This document shows, piece after piece, positions 33,889-41,920 of a DNA stretch of 64,000 nucleotides. This DNA is from Flavobacterium azizsancarii. GTDB taxonomy: Bacteria; Bacteroidota; Bacteroidia; Flavobacteriales; Flavobacteriaceae. Under the pieces are notes generated by a model, which saw nothing but the letters and a program-made list of their open reading frames with translations, made no database searches and was not told where the DNA came from. The stretch lies in the NCBI RefSeq assembly GCF_027980145.1, contig NZ_JAMZNK010000014.1, positions 61,693-125,692 of the forward strand, in the 5' to 3' direction. Position 1 is the stretch's first letter, and every line of letters starts with the position of its first letter. Position numbers and translations under genes: made by a program.

Positions 33889-36819
33889 ATGACCAAATTT
33901 GCACTTAGAATTTTAGTTCTATTCATTTCCCTTTTGTATCCAATTGTTAATGCCCAAATTAAAAAAATTGGAGTTCCGTTTATCAGCAATTATAATTCAA
34001 AAACGTATAAAGCCGCTTCAGAGAATTGGGATCTTTTGCAAGATTCTAAAGGCATGATGTTTTTTGCCAATCATTTTGGAATTATGCAATTTGACGGTGT
34101 GAGATGGGGTATTGTCGCCCAGCCGGAGAATAGAAGCATGGTTCGTTCTCTGGCGATTGATAAAAACGATAAAATGTATGTAGGTGCTCAGGGTGAAGTA
34201 GGCTATACAGTTCAATTACCAAACGGACAATACAAATATACTTCTCTGGTAAGATTACTGCCGGATTCAGCTAGAAATTTTGGAGATGTTCTGCATACCG
34301 TTATTCGTAATAATGAAGTTGTTTTTTTTTCTAATGAAGAGCTATTTATTTATAAAAATAATAAAATTAATGTAATACGGTCCGAAGCAAAGTTTGATGA
34401 TTTTTTTGAGGTCAACAAAGAGATTTATGTTTCAGATAATGCAAAAGGTTTGCTGAAATTAGAAAATGATGCTTTAGTTGAAATTCCAAACAGTAAAGAA
34501 TTTATCGGAATGAAGATTAGAAAAATCTTTGAAACCAAAGATGGTTTGATCCTATTGACGCAAAAGCAAGGTTTGTTTGTATGTAAAAACAATCAGTTAA
34601 AACCTTTTGTAACCGAAGCTGATCATTTATTGAAACAGAATCAGATCTCAACGGGAGTTTTGCTTTCCGGTGGATATTTCGCAATAGGAACACGTCAAAC
34701 GGGGTTGATAGTTATTGATAGTAAAGGAAATTTAATTCAGCATATTAATAAACAGGCAGGATTACAAAACGATTATGTGACTAATCTTAAGACTGATAGA
34801 GAAGGTAATTTGTGGGTTACACTTAAAGAAGGGATTTCGATGGTTCAGATTGCTTCTCCTTTATCAAAAATATTGGATGCATCAAATTCTGAAAGCAAAA
34901 TATATTGTAGTCAGATTTATCAAAATAAATTATATATCGCTACAGATAATGGTGTTTTTTGGCTGGATTGGAATGCCTACAAAAATGGTCAGCATCACAA
35001 TGTAAACTTTCAACATATATCGGGAATGTCTGAAAACGTTTGGAATATTGGTGTTTTTGGCAATTCTCTATTGGCTTTCGAGAAAAACGGAGTCTTCGAA
35101 ATCTCGGGTAATTCGGCAAAATTATTAGCCAAAACTGATGGCGCATGGCAAGGGGTAGTTATTGCGAATCATCCTGATTTGTTGCTTGTTGGCGGTTATA
35201 ACGGATTATATTTATTAAAACAGATTAATAATTCCTGGGTTTATCAGCATAAGATAAAAGGTTTTGAGGAAAGCAGCAGGGTAATTGTCACTGATAAAGA
35301 CGAGAACATTTGGATTGCACATGGGTATAAAGGAATCTTCAAAATGAGACTGAATAAAACATTTGATACCGTTTTGAATCTTCAATTTTACAATGATAAA
35401 AATGGTTTTCCGTCGAGTTTGTTTTTGAATAATTTCAAGATCAATAACCAGATTCTTTTTGGAACCACGAAAGGTATTTACAAACAAGATGCTCATTCGA
35501 AGAAAATGGTTCCTGATGTTAGTTTCAAAAAATATCTTGGACAGGAAAGCCATATTCGTTTGCTTAAAGAAGATCATCAAAACAATATCTGGTACATTTC
35601 AGGGGAGAATACCGGAAAAATGAGCCAGAAACCGGGGGGAAGTTTTACTAAAGAAGAATTGCCTTTTCGAAAGCTGCGGTATTTATATATTCCGGGTTTC
35701 GAAAATATTCAGACTACCGCAAACGGAGATGTGTTTTTTGGAACACAAGAGGGTTTGATTCATTATAATTCTACTAAAAACAAGAAATATGAATCGAAGT
35801 ATAAAGCAGTTATTTCTGAGGTTAAATGTATTTTTCCTAAAGATAGTTTATTGTTTTCAAGCCGATACGATGTACTTTCAACGAAAACGGAACAGGCCAA
35901 TAATACACTTTCACCAGTTTTGTCCTATTCGAATAATGCTTTGCACTTTTCGTTTGCATCACTTTGTTATGATCAGCCTGATGCTACAAAATATGAATAT
36001 TGGCTTGAAGGTTTTGAACCTAAATGGTCTGATTGGAATCTTCAGACTGAAAAAGAATATACCAATTTGCCGGAGAACCAATATGTTTTTCATGTAAGGG
36101 CAAAGAATATTTATGATGTCGTTAGCGAGCAGGCTACTTTTAAATTTGAAATTCTGCCGCCCTGGTACAGAACAACCTGGGCTTATATCTTGTATTTGAT
36201 CCTTTTTGGCGTTTTAATTTATACGATTATTAAATACCAAAAGAATGTTGCAGAACGTGATCGCGAACAATTGATTCTGAATCAGGAAAAGGAATTGCTT
36301 AGAAATCGAGCCGAATTAAACGAGCAAAAATTGGCTTTGGAACAAGAAAATATGGCCATTATGAAGGAAAATCTGGAAACAACTATTAATGCTAAAAATG
36401 CCAAAGTTGCTTCGAATACCGTAAATCTGATTCATTTAAATGAAATTCTGCTTTCTATAAAAGATCTTATTGGTCAGATTGATAAGAAAAATGATTTCAA
36501 TACTAATTTTGGTTTACTCAAGAAAATTAACAGGATCATTGATCATGAATTACAAGGAGATCAGCACTGGAACGAGTTTGAGGAGATTTTTAATCAGCTT
36601 CATGATAATTTTATGCAACGTCTAAAAACGAGTTTTCCTGAACTGACTCCGCGCGATATGCGATTGTGTGCTTATTTGCGAATGAACTTTAATACCAAAG
36701 AAATTGCACCGCTTTTAGGGATTTCTGTTCGTGGCGTAGAAGATACGAGGTATCGTATTCGCAAAAAATTACAGCTTTCATCTGAGGCAAATATTACAGC
36801 GTTTATTTTGAATTTTTAA
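33889..36819 (+). CDS. Membrane one-component regulator: Reg_prop/Y_Y_Y sensor fused to LuxR DNA-binding domain
   Basis: A 976-residue protein. The ATG at 33889 gives a signal peptide (ALRILVLFISLLYPIVNAQ); a TTG at 33850 would add 13 unlikely residues. The periplasmic sensor is propeller-like (about 25-690, including DREGNLWVTLKEG), followed by a Y_Y_Y domain (about 695-760), one membrane helix (TTWAYILYLILFGVLIYTII, about 765-784), a coiled coil rich in Glu/Gln/Lys (about 785-850) and a C-terminal LuxR-type helix-turn-helix (LTPRDMRLCAYLRMNFNTKE, then IAPLLGISVRGVEDTRYRI). There is no kinase or receiver. It would sense an extracytoplasmic oligosaccharide and act on DNA from the membrane. 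The three secreted hydrolases immediately downstream are the natural candidate targets. Confidence 0.88.
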   Translation: MTKFALRILVLFISLLYPIVNAQIKKIGVPFISNYNSKTYKAASENWDLLQDSKGMMFFANHFGIMQFDGVRWGIVAQPENRSMVRSLAIDKNDKMYVGAQGEVGYTVQLPNGQYKYTSLVRLLPDSARNFGDVLHTVIRNNEVVFFSNEELFIYKNNKINVIRSEAKFDDFFEVNKEIYVSDNAKGLLKLENDALVEIPNSKEFIGMKIRKIFETKDGLILLTQKQGLFVCKNNQLKPFVTEADHLLKQNQISTGVLLSGGYFAIGTRQTGLIVIDSKGNLIQHINKQAGLQNDYVTNLKTDREGNLWVTLKEGISMVQIASPLSKILDASNSESKIYCSQIYQNKLYIATDNGVFWLDWNAYKNGQHHNVNFQHISGMSENVWNIGVFGNSLLAFEKNGVFEISGNSAKLLAKTDGAWQGVVIANHPDLLLVGGYNGLYLLKQINNSWVYQHKIKGFEESSRVIVTDKDENIWIAHGYKGIFKMRLNKTFDTVLNLQFYNDKNGFPSSLFLNNFKINNQILFGTTKGIYKQDAHSKKMVPDVSFKKYLGQESHIRLLKEDHQNNIWYISGENTGKMSQKPGGSFTKEELPFRKLRYLYIPGFENIQTTANGDVFFGTQEGLIHYNSTKNKKYESKYKAVISEVKCIFPKDSLLFSSRYDVLSTKTEQANNTLSPVLSYSNNALHFSFASLCYDQPDATKYEYWLEGFEPKWSDWNLQTEKEYTNLPENQYVFHVRAKNIYDVVSEQATFKFEILPPWYRTTWAYILYLILFGVLIYTIIKYQKNVAERDREQLILNQEKELLRNRAELNEQKLALEQENMAIMKENLETTINAKNAKVASNTVNLIHLNEILLSIKDLIGQIDKKNDFNTNFGLLKKINRIIDHELQGDQHWNEFEEIFNQLHDNFMQRLKTSFPELTPRDMRLCAYLRMNFNTKEIAPLLGISVRGVEDTRYRIRKKLQLSSEANITAFILNF

Positions 36820-37630
36820 AGTATAATTTTTTAACCAAATAGAAACATTGGCTATTTTGAAATTGAAAAAAGAGAATAAAAAGAAACTAGTTCTCACACA
36901 TAGCTAGTGGCTTAAATTTTTTCACGCAGATTTTAAAAAGATTTAAGCAGATACACACAGATAATTATCAAATTTAAATCTGCCAAATCTGCGAGAAATA
37001 TTTTTTTAATTTTTATTCTGATGGTTATTGGATTTGTTTAAATTTTTTCAGGCAGATATATGCTCATTTTTGTCATCCTGACGAAGGAAGGATCACACGA
37101 GTAGCTCTGCTTAATAATCTTTCAAATCTTTGTTGCGTTTATAGTGCGATTTCTCCCTTTGGTCGAAATGACAGACTAAGCTTAAAAATGATGAAAATCT
37201 GCTCAATTGGAAGAATGAAATAATCAAAAGCTCCAGCGGAGCGATATATAGATAAATTATCAAATCGATAAATATGTCGCCCCTATGAGGCTCTTTGAAA
37301 AATGGATATTTAAATTCCTATAAACATATCGTCCAGCTGGGATTTCTCTAACATAACATGTTATTTGGAAATTTGTAGACTTTAGATACTGAAAACGATC
37401 TAATAATTCAGTTTTTCTATCATCAGTAAAATCCTAAGTAGTTTTGCGCTTTTTGACCGCTAAATAGTACATTTTTTTACAAACACCGTAGTCAAACCGT
37501 ATTCAAAAATGTAAGTCTTGCCTGATTTATTTGTTAATATTGTTCCTTTATTACTAAAATAACAATCTATTTTTACAAAGTTGATTTTTATTGCACTAAT
37601 AATCTCTACTAACAAATAACCTAAAAACAA
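36820..37630. other. 811-base gap filled with several repeat remnants
   Basis: No gene seen. At 36922-37002 there is CACGCAGATTTTAAAAAGATT... against AAATCTGCCAAATCTGCG (like 25250-25323). At 37070-37173 lies a family 1 element (TGTCATCCTGACGAAGGAAGG ... GGTCGAAATGACA). From about 37230 to 37345 another recurrent type appears (CTCCAGCGGAGCGATATAT ... ATATGTCGCCCCTATGAGG ... CATATCGTCCAGCTGGGA). The last 250 bases are AT-rich and should contain the GH16 promoter, which I could not pick out. Confidence 0.6.
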
Positions 37631-40600
37631 ATGAAACAAAAAGACTCTTTTTTCGGCCGACCACCGAGAAGTAATTACAATGTATTAAAAAAGTGTTTAA
37701 TGGTATTAGTGGTGGCATTATCCCCACTTCTAAAAGTACACTCGCAATGCAGCACCTTAATTTGGTCAGATGAATTCAACGGTACAACCGTCGACGCAAC
37801 CAAATGGCAAAGTATTTCAGGAAACGGCTGTCCGTCACTCTGCGGATTTGGAAATGCAGAAGCGCAACGTTACGATCCCACTCAGGCAACAATTGTCAAG
37901 GAAGGAACAAACAGTTATTTGAACATTGAGGCAAAATACGCACCCAATGCTTCGTTTCCCTCACAGCCGTATTCTTCTGCAAAACTAACTACAGAAGGCA
38001 AGTATGCTTTAAAATACGGAAGAATCGAAGCCCGTATGAAATTATCTAATGGAATGGGCGCATGGCCGGCCTTCTGGATGTTACCAGCCGGGACTTCAAA
38101 CTGGCCTTTTACAGGCGAAATTGATATTATGGAAGCCAAACACAGAAACCCAAAATCTGTAGATGGAACAATTCATTATGATGCGGGAGGATATCATTAT
38201 ACAGGAAGAAGTTATAGTTCTCCAACTGATTTGTCTGGTGAATTTCATGTGTATGCCGTAGAATGGGGACCAAATATCATTAAATGGTTTATTGATGGCA
38301 ATTTATTTCATACCGCAACACCACAGACAACTGTAAATGGCGGATGGCCTTTTAATGACCAACAGTTTTATATTATTTTAAATCTTGCCGTTGGTAGTGG
38401 CGGAACGCCTTATACAAGTGTAAATGGAGCAGGGGTAGAACCAATTCCAGCTGACTTTCCTGCAAAATTACAAGTAGATTATGTTCGCGTTTACAGCGGT
38501 AGTTTTACTTATGGAGTATTAGGAAATGCAAAAGTATACCAAAACCAAACTGGTAAAACGTATTCTATCAATACAATTGCCGGAGCTACGTATAACTGGA
38601 CAGTTCCTGCCGGAGCCACAATTACTTCAGGACAGGGAACAAACACTATTACGGTAAATTGGGGAACTACAGGAGGAGATGTTTCGGTAGCGACAACAGT
38701 TTCTGGATGTGCCGGTAATACCTATAAACTTGCGGTAATTACAGAAGTGCCTTTACCGGTAGAAAGAATCTACGAAGATTTTCAATCCAATAGAAATGTG
38801 GTGTACGGACTTAAAACAGGAGTCTTGACAGAAGCCGTTGCAAATCCATCAGCTACGGGAATCAATACATCTGCTTTGGTAGGGAAATATGTTCGTAACG
38901 CCTCTGAATTGTATGATGTTCTGAATATCAAAAATGTAGTAATTAGCAATGCCAATGATTACGTTTATGGCAGAAAAAAACTTTCTTTTGATATCTATAC
39001 TTCGGCGCCGGTTGGTACAAAAATCTCGATGCAACTCGAGAATAGTCTGGTAACTACAGCAACTAATTTCCCTTCAGGAAGACATAGCGGTTACAAAGCC
39101 ACGACAACGGTTCAGAACAAATGGGAAACGATTGAATTTGAATTCGAAAAAGTAATAGATGCCAATACAAGTGCATTGTCAATCAATAATGTAGTATTTC
39201 TTTTTGAATCCAATTCAAATACCGGCACTACCTATTATTTTGATAATCTGCTTACAAAAGCCGCTCCTGAAAAAGCAATTATTGCGACAGATGTTCTTCA
39301 GAATTATGATGGTATCAATAAAATTATCAAAGGAACAACAACCGGTGTATATTCTGTTGTAGCGAATCCTGGAGCAAATTCGGTAAACTCGTCTGCAAAT
39401 GTGGCGAAGTATGTTCGTAATGTTACAGAACAATATGATGTACTTTTCTTTAATACACAAGGCAATATCGAAGACGCAGGTTTACTGAAAAATCAGACCA
39501 ATAAAATCATGATTGATCTTTATACTACAGCGCCAATTGGTACGGTTGTAAGTCTGAATTTAGAGAATAGTGCAACATCGCTTCCGGCTAATTTCCCCAC
39601 AGGAAGAAATAGTAATTATGTTGCTATCACAACCAAACAGAATCAGTGGGAAACCCTGACTTTCTATTACAATTCAAGTCCTGATGAAGGAACATCTAAT
39701 CTTGCGGTAAACCAAATGGTGATCTTAGCCAATTCAGGTTCATACACAAACGATACCTATTATTTTGATAATATCAGAATTGGTTCAACCAAATTACCGG
39801 ATACTTTCACGCCCGGAGTAGTTTACGAAGATTATCAAACCATTCATAATATCACATTCAGAGATGCCATTGGAACTTATACAGCAAATACGCCAAATCC
39901 AAGTGCGAGCGGAATTAATACATCTTCGAACGTTGGAAAATATGTTAGAAAAGCGACAGAGTTGTATGATAATTTTTCATTCAATACAACTTTAAGCAAT
40001 ATTGGAGATTTTAAAAGCGGAACGAAAAAATTCGCTATGGATGTTTACACCTCTGCTCCTGTGGGATCTGTAATTTCATGGCAGGCAGAAAGCAGTGCTT
40101 CGGTTCCTTCAAATTATCCAGTGGGGAGACATAGTATTTATCAGGGAGTTGTAAAACAAAGCAATACGTGGCATACGATTACTTTTACTTATGCAAGTGC
40201 ACCTGATGCTTCAACATTAGATACTGAAGTCAACCGTTTTGTGTTCTTGTTTGAACCGGGAACCAATTCAGGAAACACGTATTATTTTGATAATATCAGA
40301 GCGATAAATTTAGTTTCTACAGAAAATCCTCCTGCTACTTTACCGGCGCCGTGGGTTAGTAATGATTTAGGTGCTGTAACGCCAGCGGGAGCAGCAACTC
40401 ATGCTAGCGGAACTTTCACCATTAAAGGATCAGGAACAGATATCTGGGAATCAAGTGATCAATTCCAATTTGTGAACCAACCTATTACGGGTGATGCTGA
40501 AATTATTGCCAAAGTAAATTCATTAACGAATACAAACACTTATGCTAAAGCCGGAGTAATGTTCCGTGAAACCCTTACACCAACTTCTAAACATGCGATG

Positions 40601-41593
40601 ACTGATATTACGGCCGCAGCTGGGGTAGAATTTCTATCCAGAGATGCGATTTCAGGAATCACAACGGCTCAGAGCGCTACAGGAACAACGCCAAAATGGC
40701 TTCGTGTAACAAGAGCAGGAAATGTATTTACGTCTTATTCATCAGATAACGGAACAACCTGGACACCAATTGGTACACCAAGAACAATTGCTATGGCAAG
40801 TACTATTTATGTGGGAATGGCGGTAACGTCTCATGCAAACGGAACTTTGGCAACGGGAGTTTTCAGCGATGTTATTGTTCGCAATATTACACCTCCAACG
40901 AGCAATGTCAATTTAGCTTTAGCAAAACCAACTGTAGCTTCTACAGAGGAGAATGCTACTTTTTCTTCGGCGAAAGCCACAGACGGAGATGCCGGAACAA
41001 GATGGGCAAGTGGTTTTGTAAATGCCAGCGAATGGATTTATGTTGATTTAGGAAGTAACTACAATATCAATCGTGTGGTGCTGAAATGGGAAGCTGCTTT
41101 TGCAACCCAATACAAAGTACAAATTTCATCTGATTTGAATTTTACCGAAAGCAAAACCGTAAATACACAAACGGCAAGCGACGGAGGAACAGATGATTTG
41201 ACTCTAAGCGGAACAGGAAGATACATTAGAATTTTATGTACAGCAAAAGCTTTGGCTCCATACGGATATTCTTTATTCGAGATCGAAGCTTACGGATCTG
41301 CTTCTACAGCCAAAATGGCTGCGGTTGCTACCGAGGAAACAGAAGCAACAACTACTGCTTTTGCGATGTATCCTAATCCGGCAAACAACTATGTTCAATT
41401 GGCAATACCTGAACAATTAGACAATAAAGTCGTAACCATTTATGATGATTCAGGAACATTGAAAATAGAGAAAAAACTGAATTCTGATACTAAAGGAGAA
41501 TTTATAGATGTGAGTAAACTTAGAAAAGGAATTTACATCCTAAACTTTAAATCAGATCAAAAAAGCTGGTCTAAAAAATTGATTAAGCAATAA
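37631..41593 (+). CDS. Large multimodular GH16 beta-glucanase exported by T9SS
   Basis: A 1320-residue protein. Signal peptide to about 40; GH16 domain about 40-292 with the catalytic GEIDIMEAKH motif (E-x-D-x-x-E, about 165-172), as in laminarinases. An Ig/PKD-like module follows (about 297-375), then three tandem ~177-residue modules (about 375-550, 552-728, 729-895). Each begins with a (Y/N)-(E/Y)-D-(F/Y)-(Q/D)-like motif and ends TYYFDN, probably carbohydrate-binding. Next are a DUF1349-like domain (about 905-1085), an F5/8-type C (CBM32-like) domain (about 1095-1230) and a T9SS type A sorting domain (YPNPANNY ... KLRKGIYILNF). It likely cleaves beta-1,3-glucans at the cell surface or outside. 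Confidence 0.88.
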   Translation: MKQKDSFFGRPPRSNYNVLKKCLMVLVVALSPLLKVHSQCSTLIWSDEFNGTTVDATKWQSISGNGCPSLCGFGNAEAQRYDPTQATIVKEGTNSYLNIEAKYAPNASFPSQPYSSAKLTTEGKYALKYGRIEARMKLSNGMGAWPAFWMLPAGTSNWPFTGEIDIMEAKHRNPKSVDGTIHYDAGGYHYTGRSYSSPTDLSGEFHVYAVEWGPNIIKWFIDGNLFHTATPQTTVNGGWPFNDQQFYIILNLAVGSGGTPYTSVNGAGVEPIPADFPAKLQVDYVRVYSGSFTYGVLGNAKVYQNQTGKTYSINTIAGATYNWTVPAGATITSGQGTNTITVNWGTTGGDVSVATTVSGCAGNTYKLAVITEVPLPVERIYEDFQSNRNVVYGLKTGVLTEAVANPSATGINTSALVGKYVRNASELYDVLNIKNVVISNANDYVYGRKKLSFDIYTSAPVGTKISMQLENSLVTTATNFPSGRHSGYKATTTVQNKWETIEFEFEKVIDANTSALSINNVVFLFESNSNTGTTYYFDNLLTKAAPEKAIIATDVLQNYDGINKIIKGTTTGVYSVVANPGANSVNSSANVAKYVRNVTEQYDVLFFNTQGNIEDAGLLKNQTNKIMIDLYTTAPIGTVVSLNLENSATSLPANFPTGRNSNYVAITTKQNQWETLTFYYNSSPDEGTSNLAVNQMVILANSGSYTNDTYYFDNIRIGSTKLPDTFTPGVVYEDYQTIHNITFRDAIGTYTANTPNPSASGINTSSNVGKYVRKATELYDNFSFNTTLSNIGDFKSGTKKFAMDVYTSAPVGSVISWQAESSASVPSNYPVGRHSIYQGVVKQSNTWHTITFTYASAPDASTLDTEVNRFVFLFEPGTNSGNTYYFDNIRAINLVSTENPPATLPAPWVSNDLGAVTPAGAATHASGTFTIKGSGTDIWESSDQFQFVNQPITGDAEIIAKVNSLTNTNTYAKAGVMFRETLTPTSKHAMTDITAAAGVEFLSRDAISGITTAQSATGTTPKWLRVTRAGNVFTSYSSDNGTTWTPIGTPRTIAMASTIYVGMAVTSHANGTLATGVFSDVIVRNITPPTSNVNLALAKPTVASTEENATFSSAKATDGDAGTRWASGFVNASEWIYVDLGSNYNINRVVLKWEAAFATQYKVQISSDLNFTESKTVNTQTASDGGTDDLTLSGTGRYIRILCTAKALAPYGYSLFEIEAYGSASTAKMAAVATEETEATTTAFAMYPNPANNYVQLAIPEQLDNKVVTIYDDSGTLKIEKKLNSDTKGEFIDVSKLRKGIYILNFKSDQKSWSKKLIKQ

Positions 41594-41606
41594 ACTAAAA
41601 TTTCCG

Positions 41607-41646
41607 GTTGGGTGTAATGATCCTTAATAGTTACACCCAACTTTTT
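41607..41646 (+). terminator. Rho-independent terminator after the GH16 gene
   Basis: Perfect 11-bp stem GTTGGGTGTAA / TTACACCCAAC followed by TTTTT, 14 bases past the stop codon. Confidence 0.88.
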
Positions 41647-41679
41647 ATAAAGTAACCCGTTAGGTATAATTCTTTTTAG

Positions 41680-41814
41680 CACATAGAAACATAAATTTTG
41701 TTTACTAAAAAAAGTATTTCATTTTATAAAAAAAATGCATCAGTATCTATGCAAAAGAAATGTTTTTCCTGTTTGTATACTTTTTTTGATCCATAGAATC
41801 TATGTTTCTATGTG
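41680..41814. repeat. Inverted-repeat element with CACATAGAAACATA ends
   Basis: Left end CACATAGAAACATA (41680-41693), right end TATGTTTCTATGTG (41801-41814): 14-bp perfect terminal inverted repeats 135 bases apart, with an AT-rich centre and no gene. The GH16-GH64 gap (327 bases) is thus a terminator plus this element and about 100 bases of leader. Confidence 0.7.
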
Positions 41815-41920
41815 TTTAAATATATTTTCTTAATTATACGCTACGAGTTATCACTTAATATTTTCTCATTTCTTACTAATGAATTAAAAACAAGTTTATT
41901 AACCCAAACAATTTTAAACA

